Positions 18,076-27,405 of a stretch of DNA of 56,682 nt are shown here, one piece after another. Numbering within the stretch: position 1 is the stretch's first letter; the number at the start of each line of letters is the position of its first letter. Source of the stretch: an uncultured Anaerobiospirillum sp. GTDB taxonomy: Bacteria > Pseudomonadota > Gammaproteobacteria > Enterobacterales > Succinivibrionaceae. The notes beneath the pieces were generated by a model. It saw nothing but the letters and a program-made list of their open reading frames with translations. It was not told the origin of the DNA and searched no databases. A program made the position numbers and the translations under genes. The stretch is taken from positions 1 to 56,682 of the forward strand of contig CALXXU010000007.1 of NCBI GenBank assembly GCA_944392765.1. The letters run 5' to 3'.

Positions 18076-18786
18076 TTAGCTTTGATACGGGTTGGAGCTG
18101 TGGGCCGCCGCATCGACCGCATCGAGAAACGGACTTATCGCATGGTACAACGCTGACAAATTAAAGGCCCACGAGAGCACCATAATGATGATAAGCAAGT
18201 AAATCAGCTTCTTGAGGGTAAAGAGGGAGCGCAAGCGCGCTTGCGCCGGGGCTTGCTCCTGGGGCTCCTCTTGCGGGCACAGCTCGGTACTTTGTACCGC
18301 AAAGGTGGGCGGTAAGCGCTCCTTGATTTGATGCATCAGCTCGTGCACATATGAGCGTTCGCGCTTGAAAATGCCGTCAAAGCCCAGCCCTAACAGGATA
18401 TAGAACAGGCGCAACAGCTCGAGATCGGTGCCCTGCTTGAGCGTCGCCTCCAAGAGGTCAAAGAACTTTTCATCGCCTGAGAACTCATGGAAGGCGCGCG
18501 CCATCTCTTCGTATTGCTCCGAGTAGCTAAATTGGCCTTCCTTGACCGTGTAGTCGATAAAAAACACCACGACTTGCTCGATCTGGGCATAGCGCTGTTG
18601 CAGCAGCGGCGAGGCACTACAGCGCAAGGAGAGAGCATTGAGCTCGCTTTTTAAGGTGCCGTATAAGAGCTCATAGGGCACTTCTTTTCCTACTTGCTTG
18701 AAGGCATAGAACTCACAGAGCTTGCTCAATAAGGGCTGCAACAAATCTGAGGCCGCAAAGGTGCGGCCGGGGTTAGCATCTGCCAT
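18076..18786 (-). CDS. tssL: T6SS membrane-complex protein TssL (DotU/IcmH), short form
   Basis: A 236-residue DotU-family protein. A cytoplasmic helical domain (about 1-170) has family landmarks FIDYTVKEG, FFDLLEA and YILLGLGFDG. A basic linker precedes a C-terminal transmembrane segment (about 192-215). There is no OmpA/peptidoglycan-binding domain, so anchoring to the wall must come from another protein or be absent. TssL contacts TssM and the baseplate through TssK. It lies 34 bp after tssK, in the same operon. A GAGACGAGG site supports the start. Confidence 0.9.
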   Translation of the reverse strand: MADANPGRTFAASDLLQPLLSKLCEFYAFKQVGKEVPYELLYGTLKSELNALSLRCSASPLLQQRYAQIEQVVVFFIDYTVKEGQFSYSEQYEEMARAFHEFSGDEKFFDLLEATLKQGTDLELLRLFYILLGLGFDGIFKRERSYVHELMHQIKERLPPTFAVQSTELCPQEEPQEQAPAQARLRSLFTLKKLIYLLIIIMVLSWAFNLSALYHAISPFLDAVDAAAHSSNPYQS

Positions 18787-18820
18787 GCGCGCTGCCTCGT
18801 CTCAAGAAAATTGCCATTAT

Positions 18821-20335
18821 TTAGTGGGTCGGGCTGACCACAATGAGTTGGGCCTTGATGGGACCCCACAGCTCCGGGGCGTAATCAAGTAAGAGGGCCT
18901 TATCGCTCATGATGTAATGCCAGACCCGCACCGACTCATCCGTTTTGACCCGAAAGAGCAGATTAAAATTGCTCTGAGGCAGGTACTGCGGAGGGTAGCG
19001 CAGATAGGAGAGCTTGACGCCGCGAATGCGCTCGTTGTACGAAGCCGGATCGAGCAGGCGGAATTTGTCGCCCGATTCAATCGTTTGCGCGATTTGCAGC
19101 AAGGTCAGGCCGGTGCCGCCTGCCCCGGCAGCGCCTGTCCCCGCAGCGCTTGTCCCGGCAGCGCCTGTCCCCGCAGCGCTTGTCCCCGCCGCACCTGTCC
19201 CCGCAGCACCTGTCCCCGCCGCGCTCGTTCCTGCCGCGCTGGTATTTGGCAGATCCACATGCAGGGCGAGGTAAATCTCATTGCTCTCTAATGGCGCCGT
19301 TTGGGTCAAGCGCAAGATTTGGGTGTTAGGCGTGTGTGGCTCAAAATCGAAGATCTGGCACTCGGTGTTGCTCTCTTCGTGCAAGAACAGGCGGATCAAG
19401 CGCACCACTTGCTCGCAGCACGGCAGGGCATTGTCGTGCTCGTAGGGCTTAAGCTGCAAGTTCACTTGCGGGCGGAGGATGCTCAGCTGTGATAGGAGCT
19501 CGACTAACTCTAAATAGAACGCAAAGGGGGTGATGAGCTGCGGCTGCAAAAAGCACTGGGCTTTGGCGACAAAACCGGTGAGAGTCGCTAAGACCTGCAG
19601 CTTGATCACTTCGGCGGCGGTGAAGACCTGATTTTCTAAGGCGCGCTCGCTTAGCTGATGCTGCAGTTGTAATTGCTGCTGGCGTAAGGTTAAGAGCAGC
19701 TCTTGCCCTAAGTGCAATAACGGACAGGTAGCCGATACGGTCAGATAAGGGGGCATGTAGTGCTGATTGAGGCTTAAGCTGAGCTGCCCTTGCTCGGTGC
19801 TGCTCCAATTAAGCTGGATTAACGGCAGGGCGAGAGCTTGATCTGGTACCTGAGAGCGCTCACACAAGAAGGCGTGATAGCGGCGCATTACCAGCGTGAC
19901 CTCGCTTAAACCCTGATCGCGGTTTTCATCGCCGACCTCTTCTAAGCTGAGCTCATAGCGCCCCTGATTTTTCTCCTTGGTGCAGACATTACTGTGCTGA
20001 GTGGACAGGAGCGGAACGCACAGACAAATCTCAATGGTCGGAGCATTGAGCTTAGAGGTCAGATCGGTGGTGACGGTTAAGGGCGGGACGCTGGCATTGT
20101 GGGGCACGTCCAATAAGGTGCCATCGCTGAGTACGGCCTTGAGCTTTCTTACCTCCACCCGTTGCTCGAGCAAGGCGTCTTCGTTGAGCTCCAACTCAAT
20201 CACCCCATAGGGGTAGGGCTGCTGCAAGGCAAAGAGCGCATAGCTGTCGTGGGCCACGTTTTGTTGGAAGCGTTGTAAATGCTGTGGCTGTAAGAACAAG
20301 CCCTCGGCCCAGTGCACAGGTGATGTGAAGTGCAT
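18821..20335 (-). CDS. tssK: T6SS baseplate-membrane adaptor TssK
   Basis: A 504-residue TssK (family about 440-450). It starts with the signature VHWAEGLFLQPQHLQ. N-terminal shoulder and middle helical domains (with SERALENQVFTAAEV) lead to a C-terminal head domain with LSYLRYPPQYLPQ and VWHYIMSDKA. The extra length is a (GTSAA/GTGAA)n stretch of about 45 residues between the middle and head domains, encoded by a 15-bp minisatellite. TssK trimers link the TssFG wedge to TssL/TssM. GGAG precedes the ATG. The gap to tssJ is only 5 bp. Confidence 0.92.
   Translation of the reverse strand: MHFTSPVHWAEGLFLQPQHLQRFQQNVAHDSYALFALQQPYPYGVIELELNEDALLEQRVEVRKLKAVLSDGTLLDVPHNASVPPLTVTTDLTSKLNAPTIEICLCVPLLSTQHSNVCTKEKNQGRYELSLEEVGDENRDQGLSEVTLVMRRYHAFLCERSQVPDQALALPLIQLNWSSTEQGQLSLSLNQHYMPPYLTVSATCPLLHLGQELLLTLRQQQLQLQHQLSERALENQVFTAAEVIKLQVLATLTGFVAKAQCFLQPQLITPFAFYLELVELLSQLSILRPQVNLQLKPYEHDNALPCCEQVVRLIRLFLHEESNTECQIFDFEPHTPNTQILRLTQTAPLESNEIYLALHVDLPNTSAAGTSAAGTGAAGTGAAGTSAAGTGAAGTSAAGTGAAGAGGTGLTLLQIAQTIESGDKFRLLDPASYNERIRGVKLSYLRYPPQYLPQSNFNLLFRVKTDESVRVWHYIMSDKALLLDYAPELWGPIKAQLIVVSPTH
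19111..19244 (-). repeat. 15-bp minisatellite inside tssK
   Basis: Nine imperfect 15-bp units encode GTSAA/GTGAA pentapeptides. Alternation of the two unit types (CGGCAGCGCCTGTCC and CCGCAGCGCTTGTCC) suggests expansion of a 30-bp dimer. Confidence 0.9.
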
Positions 20336-20340
20336 AAGAC

Positions 20341-21198
20341 TTACTCCAAAACTATTGGCTCAAACGGAGCGGTAACGTTCAGATTAGGGGCGTTGCTCTC
20401 AAGCGCGTCCGTCGGGCTAAGACTCTGTAGCGCTTGCGCCTCAGCCTCTAAGGCGGCAGCTAAAGCTTGTTCTTGCGCGCTTGGTTCGGCGCTTTGAGCT
20501 AAGCTCGGGCTTGATTGGGGCTCGGGCTCGTCTGCGACCTTGATGACGCCACTTGAGGTGATCTCAACAATATGCGAGGAGCTGTCCTTGATAAAGCCGT
20601 CGTGCATCTCAATAAAGAGCATGCGACTGTCAGGGGCGCCATCCTTACTTGCGGCACTAAGCTTAGGCAGATTGCACAGCACCATCACATATTCCGCGCC
20701 GCGTTGCTCCCACAGCTCCCACGCGGCAAAACTCTTTTCGATACTGTAAGGGCGCTGTTGCAGGGGCGAGAAGTACAAGGTAATCGGCTGAATGCTCGCG
20801 CGCACCGTACTGTGGGGCGCAAAATATTGCTCGACCGTAGTGTGCTCTAAGGCCTGCTTTTGCGCGGCGGTGACTCCGGCCACATCTACCTCAAGTGAAG
20901 GCACCTCGCCGTAGGTTTGCGCGACTTCTGGGGCAAGATAGACCGCCAAGTTGACCGTACTGGACGAGCAGGCGCTGAGCGTCAGTGCGCCGCTCAGCAC
21001 GAGCGCGCTTAGCAGCGCTTGAAGCAGCGCCCGTGGGCCTAGTAGCTTGCTAAGGCCCAGTAGCTTGCTAAGGCCTAGTAGCTTGCTAAGGCCCAGTAGC
21101 TTGCTCGGGCGCAGCCGAGTCTTTGGGCGCTGAGAGCTGGGGCGCAGCGTACGCGCTGAGCGCCGCGTGGCGTGAGCTAAGTGCCAAGTGCCAAGCAT
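20341..21198 (-). CDS. tssJ: T6SS outer-membrane lipoprotein TssJ with unusual N-terminal repeats
   Basis: A 285-residue lipoprotein. The hydrophobic core and lipobox (LSAC, Cys77) are followed by a transthyretin-like TssJ domain (NLAVYLAPEVAQ through VEITSSGVIKV). An Ala/Glu/Ser-rich tail follows. Between the start and the signal peptide core are about 55 unusual basic residues, including four copies of a SKLLGL unit encoded by 18-bp repeats. GAGGAA is well placed before the ATG at 21198 and no later start codon lies before the hydrophobic core, so the long n-region appears real. TssJ anchors TssM at the outer membrane. It lies 15 bp after the PAAR gene. Confidence 0.88.
   Translation of the reverse strand: MLGTWHLAHATRRSARTLRPSSQRPKTRLRPSKLLGLSKLLGLSKLLGLSKLLGPRALLQALLSALVLSGALTLSACSSSTVNLAVYLAPEVAQTYGEVPSLEVDVAGVTAAQKQALEHTTVEQYFAPHSTVRASIQPITLYFSPLQQRPYSIEKSFAAWELWEQRGAEYVMVLCNLPKLSAASKDGAPDSRMLFIEMHDGFIKDSSSHIVEITSSGVIKVADEPEPQSSPSLAQSAEPSAQEQALAAALEAEAQALQSLSPTDALESNAPNLNVTAPFEPIVLE
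21041..21105 (-). repeat. 18-bp minisatellite in the tssJ signal region
   Basis: Three full and one partial 18-bp units (AGTAGCTTGCTAAGGCCC on the plus strand, with C/T at the last base) encode SKLLGL hexapeptides ahead of the TssJ signal core. Confidence 0.9.
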
Positions 21199-21213
21199 AA
21201 GCGATTCCTCACC

Positions 21214-21501
21214 TTAGACTAAGCGCGTTACATTGGGGCTTACCGCAATGGCCGTGGTGACCGGGATGCCGGTAATGGGATTGACCCCCACTACTTGGGT
21301 CGTCACATTGGCCACCGGGCGGCCGCCCATTAAACGCGTGACGGCGGTGGAAACCGCCATACTGCCAGTGCAGACCGGACCTGTCACCATATCGCCGACA
21401 CAGGCGATCGGCAGGCCGCCACAGATGCGGTTGGGCATACCTACGGCCGTGATGACATCGCCGGTGGCACTAGCATTGGTCAAAGTTGCGGTGGGCATCA
21501 T
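21214..21501 (-). CDS. Stand-alone PAAR spike-tip protein
   Basis: A 95-residue PAAR-repeat protein with the expected Gly/Pro-rich beta pattern: VGMPNRICGGLP, VGDMVTGPVC, VNPITGIPVTT and SPNVTRLV. PAAR proteins form the sharp tip on VgrG and recruit effectors. There is no C-terminal extension, so it carries no toxin of its own. AAGGAGG lies before the ATG ATG start. It lies between clpV (41 bp) and tssJ (12 bp), inside the core operon and not beside vgrG, which is on the other strand. Confidence 0.85.
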   Translation of the reverse strand: MMPTATLTNASATGDVITAVGMPNRICGGLPIACVGDMVTGPVCTGSMAVSTAVTRLMGGRPVANVTTQVVGVNPITGIPVTTAIAVSPNVTRLV

Positions 21502-21542
21502 AAAGCAGCCTCCTTTGCCGGTGTTGGCACTAAATCAGAGCT

Positions 21543-24233
21543 CTAATCCTGCGGCGCGCACTCAAAAGAAAATTCAAATTTTCCTTGAGCGGCATCGGCA
21601 GTTACGCTAACTAAGCGTTGTCCCTGGAGGGTAACTTCGAGGAATTTAGCGCTGAGCTGCGGTAACAGCTCGTTGTTGATCAGGGCATCAATCATCCGGG
21701 CCCCGGCACTGATATTATCACAGCGGGCAATCAGCTCATCGACCAAGGCCTCCGTTATGTTCAGGCGCGCATGGTAGTTCTGCTCGACGCGTGTGACCAC
21801 CTTAGTGAGCTTCTGACGCACAATGGCTTGCAGCGCTTTTTTGCCTAAAGGATAGTAGGCGATGACGTTGAGGCGGCCCAATAACGCTGCCGGGAAGATC
21901 TGCTTGAGCTTGCTATCAATGCCCTTGGCTAGCGCCTCAGGGCTGGGGAGCTTGCTCGGATCGTCGGCCTCAATGGCTTGAGCACAAGCCTGCATAATGG
22001 CCTCATCTCCGACATTGGTGGTCAAGATGATGATGCAGTTTTTAAAGTTGATGAGGCGCCCGGCACCATCTTCCATTTGACCTTGATCGAAGATCTGGAA
22101 AAAGATCTCGTGGACATCGCGATGCGCCTTTTCAATTTCGTCCAGCAAGACCACCGAGTAAGGACGGCGCCGCACCGCCTCAGTTAAGACGCCGCCTTCC
22201 CCGTAGCCGACATAGCCCGGAGGGGCACCCTTGAGCGTGGAGACGGTATGAGCCTCTTGGAACTCACTCATATTGATCGTGATGAGATTGCGTTCGGTGC
22301 CGTAGATTAAATCAGCCAAGGCATGAGCCGTTTCCGTTTTACCCACGCCCGAGGGACCGGCGAGCATCAGCACCGCAATCGGCCGATTAGGGTCTGCAAG
22401 TTGCGCCCGTGAGGTCAAGACGCGCTTGGCAATGAGCTCTAAGGCGTGATCTTGGCCAATCACACGGGTCTTTAAGGTGTCCGCAAGTTGCAGCAGCGTT
22501 TGCATTTCATCCTTAACCATGCGCCCCAGCGGAATACCGGTCCACTCGGAAATTACGCTGGCCACCGCCTGCTCATCGACCTCGGTTAAGACTAAGGGCT
22601 CTTCCCCTTGTACTTCTTGTAAGTGCTGCTGGGCGGCGCTAAGTTGCGCCGTAAACTCAGCGCTTTGATTGTCCGTGGCTTGGGCGCGCAGTTGTAAATA
22701 GTCTTGCAGGGCCGCTTGGGTCTGATGCCAGCGCGCTTCTAAGGCGGTCAGTTCCTCTTGGCACTTGACAAGTTTTTGCTCTACTTGCTCCAGCTCAGTG
22801 TGATGGGTGAAACCTGCTTGTTCTTCTTGCTGTAAGTTGTTTATCTCTTGTTGCAGTTGCTGCTTGCGATGGCGCAGAAACTCTAAGTGGGCCGGTTCAT
22901 TGTTTTGGCTTAAGGCGACCTTAGCGCAGGCGGTGTCCAAAATCGAAACCGCCTTATCGGGCAATTGGCGCGTCGGGATATAGCGCGCCGAGAGCTTGAC
23001 CGCCGCCGCTAAGGCTTCCTCGAGAATCGTGACATGATGGTGCTGTTCTAACATGCCCTTTAACGCGCGCATCATCGGTAATGCCTGCTCGAAATCAGGC
23101 TCTCCGACCAAGATGTTTTCAAAGCGGCGACTTAGAGCTGGATCTTTTTCAAAGTACTTAATGTACTCTTGGTAGGTGGTGGCGGCAATGCAGCGCAAAT
23201 TGCCACGGGCTAAGGCCGGTTTTAACAGATTGGCCGCGTCATTTTGCCCAGCAGTGCCACCCGCGCCGATTAAGGTATGAGCTTCATCGATAAAGAGGAT
23301 GATCGGGGTTTCTGAGGCCGCAATTTCCTCTAAGATTTGCTTGAGGCGGTTCTCAAACTCGCCCTTCATCGAAGCGCCCGCTTGTAAGAGGCCTAAGTCT
23401 AAGGACAAGAGGAGGCTGCCTTTTAAGGCATCAGGCACCTTATTTTGCGCTAAGCGCAGGGCAAAGCCCTCGACCACGGCGGTTTTACCCACACCGGCCT
23501 CACCGGTGAGCATCGGGTTGTTTTGCCGCCGCCGCAGCAGAATGTCCATCAGGCGACGAATTTCGCGATCGCGCCCCACAATTTCGTCAATCTCCCCAGC
23601 TTGGGCACGGGCGGTGAGGTCGACGCAGTACAAGGAAAGCGCTTCCCCCTTGCCCATCGCCGGATTGCTCAGTAAAGCCTCCGGTTGGCCGGTCGCGGCG
23701 GTGTTTCCTGCGGCCATACCGCCAGCACTGCGCTTGAGCAGCGCATTGCGTTGGGCCTCGGCGCAATCTTTGACGATCTCGGGCAATTGTTGCTGGAGCA
23801 GATCGGCGTTGATCTTAAGAAACTCGCGGCTGATGCCATGTAGCAGCGGGGCGAGGTTATCGTGAGTCTTGAGCGCCAATAAGAGGTGCCCGGAGCTGAT
23901 GCGCGGCTGCTTATAGACCAGTTCAGCGAGCATAAAGCTCTCTTTGATCAACAGCTCGATATGCGGCGAGAAATCTAAAATGGCGGAGGCGCCCCGTGGC
24001 AGGCGATCGAGGGCGGCAATCAAGTCGTGCGCTAGCTGATCGCTATTGCAGTCAAAATGCTGAGTGATTGCGACCAACTCACTTTCATGGTGCAAGAAGA
24101 GCTGATTGAGCAAGTGGACTACTTCCACATAAGGATTGCCCCGGCTCTTACAGAGCACCGTGGCGCTCTCACAGCTTTGATAGCACAGCTCATCAAGCCG
24201 TGCAAAAAGATCCATTCGGGTAAGCTTGAACAT
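21543..24233 (-). CDS. clpV: T6SS sheath-recycling ATPase ClpV (TssH)
   Basis: An 896-residue ClpB-family AAA+ protein. A Clp-N domain (1-150) precedes the first AAA domain with Walker A GEAGVGKT (about 243) and FIDEAHTLIGAGG. A short Gln/Glu-rich middle coiled coil (about 440-535) follows. The second AAA domain has GPSGVGKTETAH (about 625) and LLDEIEKAH, and a Clp D2-small domain ends the protein. The N-domain and place in the operon identify ClpV and not a housekeeping ClpB. It dismantles contracted TssBC sheaths. TAGGAG lies 5 bases before the ATG. It lies 12 bp after tssG. Confidence 0.93.
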   Translation of the reverse strand: MFKLTRMDLFARLDELCYQSCESATVLCKSRGNPYVEVVHLLNQLFLHHESELVAITQHFDCNSDQLAHDLIAALDRLPRGASAILDFSPHIELLIKESFMLAELVYKQPRISSGHLLLALKTHDNLAPLLHGISREFLKINADLLQQQLPEIVKDCAEAQRNALLKRSAGGMAAGNTAATGQPEALLSNPAMGKGEALSLYCVDLTARAQAGEIDEIVGRDREIRRLMDILLRRRQNNPMLTGEAGVGKTAVVEGFALRLAQNKVPDALKGSLLLSLDLGLLQAGASMKGEFENRLKQILEEIAASETPIILFIDEAHTLIGAGGTAGQNDAANLLKPALARGNLRCIAATTYQEYIKYFEKDPALSRRFENILVGEPDFEQALPMMRALKGMLEQHHHVTILEEALAAAVKLSARYIPTRQLPDKAVSILDTACAKVALSQNNEPAHLEFLRHRKQQLQQEINNLQQEEQAGFTHHTELEQVEQKLVKCQEELTALEARWHQTQAALQDYLQLRAQATDNQSAEFTAQLSAAQQHLQEVQGEEPLVLTEVDEQAVASVISEWTGIPLGRMVKDEMQTLLQLADTLKTRVIGQDHALELIAKRVLTSRAQLADPNRPIAVLMLAGPSGVGKTETAHALADLIYGTERNLITINMSEFQEAHTVSTLKGAPPGYVGYGEGGVLTEAVRRRPYSVVLLDEIEKAHRDVHEIFFQIFDQGQMEDGAGRLINFKNCIIILTTNVGDEAIMQACAQAIEADDPSKLPSPEALAKGIDSKLKQIFPAALLGRLNVIAYYPLGKKALQAIVRQKLTKVVTRVEQNYHARLNITEALVDELIARCDNISAGARMIDALINNELLPQLSAKFLEVTLQGQRLVSVTADAAQGKFEFSFECAPQD

Positions 24234-24245
24234 AGCTGCTCCTAT

Positions 24246-25430
24246 CTAAACGTGCGCGTCGGCGCTGTGGTTGAAGTGAATGATGGTGCGCCCCGACCAA
24301 TAAGATTCTGCGGTGCTGGTTCGTACTGCTTTTTGGGGCGAACAGAGGATAGTACCTTGGCCTAAGGCACAACTCCCATTGAGGTTAATTGCTTGTGCGT
24401 GCTCGGGGCGTAAGCGATATTCCACCTCACACTCTAACGAGCGCTCTTTTAGGGCGAGGGCCAGCAGTAAGGTGACCGCGTCTTGGTGCTGTGCGCGCAG
24501 CGCTACCAATTGCTCGTAGGTGAGGGGGCCTAAGATCAGGGCAAAACGCCGCTGACTTGAGGGGTAATGGGAGCCCAGCATGGCGTCTTGACCTAGGGTG
24601 CAATTGCGCTGACCCAGGCTGGTTTGCAGTTGCGCTGCTAAGGGGTATAAGCCAAACACATGTTCGACCACTTGAACCTGACAGCCGAGGGCTTGCCGCA
24701 GTAAACGCTCTAAGCTGGGCGCGCTGCCTTGATCTAAGGTATTGATAGCGCTGAGGGCGCCGCGCAACAGCTTGGGCGGCAGCTGGTAGTTAAAATCGTT
24801 GTGGGCGCCTAATAAGGCCAAACACAGCTGTTCGTACCAAGCGGCATGGTGCACACTTTGGCCTGAGGCTAAATTAACGCAGTGAGCATAGAGCTGGCTT
24901 AAGCGCTCGGTGAGCAAACGGATAAAGTCGTTAAGAGAAGTTTGCCCGTCTTGAACTTGCAAAGTGAGTTCTTGCAACAGCTCCAAGGGCATCGGCCCTT
25001 CCAAGCTCACCAGGCTTGGTGCGTAAACAGTGAGCTCGACTTGGCCCGAGTCAAGGAGCCTAACTTGTGCTACTTGGCCGGAGTGCGGCTTCAGGCTAAT
25101 TTGGTAGCGATAGTAAATTGGATGCGGTAGCGGACTTAACGCATGGATGTGCCGCTCTAACTCAGATAAGGACAGCTCTTGGGCGCGGTGTTGCACCAGG
25201 TATTGGGCCCACTGCACTAAGGCGCGCAAGGCCGCCGGGATTACGGTAGCCGTCGGGGCGGGCGCCATGCTTGGCGCAGAGGCGGGAGCCGGAGCAGGTG
25301 TCATGTTGGGCGCTGGAGAAGGTGTCATGTTGGGCGCTGGAGCGGGGGTCATACGGACCGCTGGGGCGGGGGGCACGCTGACCGCAGCGCGGCGCTCTGG
25401 GCTCGCGGGGGCGAAGCTTAGTGGGTCCAT
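24246..25430 (-). CDS. tssG: T6SS baseplate protein TssG
   Basis: A 394-residue TssG (ImpH/VasB family). The first 55 residues are Pro/Ala/Met low complexity with (PAPNMTP)n partly encoded by a 24-bp repeat. The conserved domain follows, with FVL-like motifs such as SLEGPMPLELLQELT, NDFNYQLPPKLLRG and LILGPLTYEQL. It pairs with TssF in the wedge complex. GGAGG sits 7 bases before its ATG and inside the tssF 3' end. The 13-bp overlap with tssF suggests translational coupling. Confidence 0.88.
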   Translation of the reverse strand: MDPLSFAPASPERRAAVSVPPAPAVRMTPAPAPNMTPSPAPNMTPAPAPASAPSMAPAPTATVIPAALRALVQWAQYLVQHRAQELSLSELERHIHALSPLPHPIYYRYQISLKPHSGQVAQVRLLDSGQVELTVYAPSLVSLEGPMPLELLQELTLQVQDGQTSLNDFIRLLTERLSQLYAHCVNLASGQSVHHAAWYEQLCLALLGAHNDFNYQLPPKLLRGALSAINTLDQGSAPSLERLLRQALGCQVQVVEHVFGLYPLAAQLQTSLGQRNCTLGQDAMLGSHYPSSQRRFALILGPLTYEQLVALRAQHQDAVTLLLALALKERSLECEVEYRLRPEHAQAINLNGSCALGQGTILCSPQKAVRTSTAESYWSGRTIIHFNHSADAHV

Positions 25431-27313
25431 ACGCCGACCTCCATGCCGGTGGTGGTGCGCACCTGCACTTGCGCTTGGGTATTGACCGCTAAGGCGCTGA
25501 GCAGGACTTGCGCCCAGAGTTCGGCCACAAACATGAGTCCACTGCCGCCTAATTTGCTCTCGTCTAAGGTCACCGTGAGGCGCGCCCCTTCTTCAAAAAA
25601 GACTACGCCTTGCTTGATGCGCCGAAAAGTCTGGGGCTCGCGGCTAAAGCTTACTAAGCACTGCGCTAATTGCTCTACCTCAAGGCTGTGGTTGCCTAAG
25701 GTCAGCAAGAGTGAGCGCAGGTAAGCTACGATTTCTTGGTTAGGTTGCCGTAACAGCGCGGTGGTGTTGATCAGCACCAAGGACAAGAGCTTGAGCTCAT
25801 CGTCCGTCACGGTGGTCAAACGCGCCGGTACCATCTTGGTGACATCGCCTACAATCGAGCCATGCAGCACATCATTACTGCTGCGTACACTTGCGTCTTG
25901 GGTCAGAAAATAGGGCAGATCCCCATTGGAGCAATAACATTGCGCCACCAAGTCCAAACCTAGGTCGCGTACTGCCGCTTGCGGGACGGGCGCCGTATTT
26001 GGTTCCCATAATTTGTTTTCAAGTGCTGCGAGCGCCTCATTGTACGCTTGGCGATAAGCGGGGCCGCTTAAAGCCACAAACATATTGCTGATCGGGTAGG
26101 GCGAGCGGGGGTTGGGCCGTACCTGCGGCAGGCGTCGCTCACAGCTGAAGCTAACGCTGTTGACTTCAGGGGTATCAGGGAGTGGCCTAAGTCCAGTGAG
26201 TGGGTGGGCCACGAAGCGTAAGCGTTGCTGTTGGTCGTAACATTCAAGCACGCTGATTGCTAACACTTCGTAATCAAGCGGGTGCGTGCGGTCGATCTGG
26301 ATCTGATAGTCAGAGCGTAAGGTCAAAGCGGTGCGATTGGAGCGGGCGCTAAAGACGTTGATCAGCGGTACGACATCAGTCAGGATACTAAGCTCGAGGG
26401 CTAGGTTCAGCTCCCGCTTAAATACCACGATTAAGCGCCCCGAGCTGAGATTGAGCTTCAGCCATTGCGCGAGCAGATTGGACAGCCTGATAAACTTACA
26501 CAGTTGCGGATAATTAAGATAGAGCGCGAGATAGTCTAATGCGGATGCTCCGCCCACCACTTCCTGCAGATAGGACGGTTGCTGGTAGAGTGAAGCTACA
26601 GCGGTCAAGGGCTCAAGCTGCTGTAATCTGGTGCGCCCATTGAGCTCAGTGGTGCGCACGTAGACCGCAATTTGGTCGTGGCGCAAGAGCTGATATAAAG
26701 CGGCCGCTGTGCTTTCGGGCATATTGCAAAAGAGCTCAAGCGCGCCGGCCGCCTGCGGCTGCTGTTGCCGTTCGAGCCAGGAGCGCGCGGCGCTCTGAGG
26801 CACCTTGAGCGTGACATCACAAGCCAACACACTTTTGGCTTGGGCTCCCAGCCTTAATTCGGGCAGTTCAGCGGCAACGTTGTGATGATAGGTCCAATTT
26901 TGTGCGGATAGCGGATGCACGGCCGCAGGCCACAGGGCACTGAAGGTGCAGTTCTGCCCCTTAACAGTCGGGAGCGTAAAGCTTTGCCCTGCGGCGATCA
27001 CAGGCAATTGGCCTGATTGCTGGGCGCTGAGCTGAACACAGGTCAGGGCCGGTAAGGGCGTGTTAAAGAGTGGGGCGCTATGGGCTACTAATTGCTGTAA
27101 TAAGCGGGCGTAGCCGCTGTCTAAGTGGGCTTCCACTTGGGAGGCGATAAAGGCCGAGCCCTCGAGCAGGCGCTCGACAAAGGGATCGGCACAGGCAAAA
27201 CTATCCAGTGCCAGATTTGCGGCAATCTTGGGATAGGCATGGGCAAAGTCAGCAGCGGCAGAGCGTAAGGACTGGAGATTTTTACGATAATAATCTAAGA
27301 AATCAGCTTGCAT
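25418..27313 (-). CDS. tssF: T6SS baseplate protein TssF
   Basis: A 631-residue TssF (VasA/ImpG family). It starts MQADFLDYYRKNLQ, with family landmarks FAHAYPKIA, DPFVERLLEGSAFI and LDSGYARLLQQL in the N-terminal domain. FSCERRLPQVRPNPR-like and LSGPAYRQAYNEALAAL-like stretches follow later. GGAGGG 6 bases upstream supports this ATG over one 27 bp earlier. TssF with TssG and TssE builds the baseplate wedge around VgrG. It overlaps tssG by 13 bp and lies 92 bp after tssE. Confidence 0.9.
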   Translation of the reverse strand: MQADFLDYYRKNLQSLRSAAADFAHAYPKIAANLALDSFACADPFVERLLEGSAFIASQVEAHLDSGYARLLQQLVAHSAPLFNTPLPALTCVQLSAQQSGQLPVIAAGQSFTLPTVKGQNCTFSALWPAAVHPLSAQNWTYHHNVAAELPELRLGAQAKSVLACDVTLKVPQSAARSWLERQQQPQAAGALELFCNMPESTAAALYQLLRHDQIAVYVRTTELNGRTRLQQLEPLTAVASLYQQPSYLQEVVGGASALDYLALYLNYPQLCKFIRLSNLLAQWLKLNLSSGRLIVVFKRELNLALELSILTDVVPLINVFSARSNRTALTLRSDYQIQIDRTHPLDYEVLAISVLECYDQQQRLRFVAHPLTGLRPLPDTPEVNSVSFSCERRLPQVRPNPRSPYPISNMFVALSGPAYRQAYNEALAALENKLWEPNTAPVPQAAVRDLGLDLVAQCYCSNGDLPYFLTQDASVRSSNDVLHGSIVGDVTKMVPARLTTVTDDELKLLSLVLINTTALLRQPNQEIVAYLRSLLLTLGNHSLEVEQLAQCLVSFSREPQTFRRIKQGVVFFEEGARLTVTLDESKLGGSGLMFVAELWAQVLLSALAVNTQAQVQVRTTTGMEVGVWTH

Positions 27314-27405
27314 CAGCGCCCTCCGCTTGATAAACCACACCTCAAGTCAGGAATTTGTGATTCGGATTAGCGCGACCAGGACTACTTTGCTCTGGTCTGC
27401 TTGGA

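Noticed and set aside
21543-24233. Housekeeping ClpB instead of ClpV
   Set aside because: Embedded in the T6SS operon between tssG and a PAAR gene, with a short middle coiled coil.
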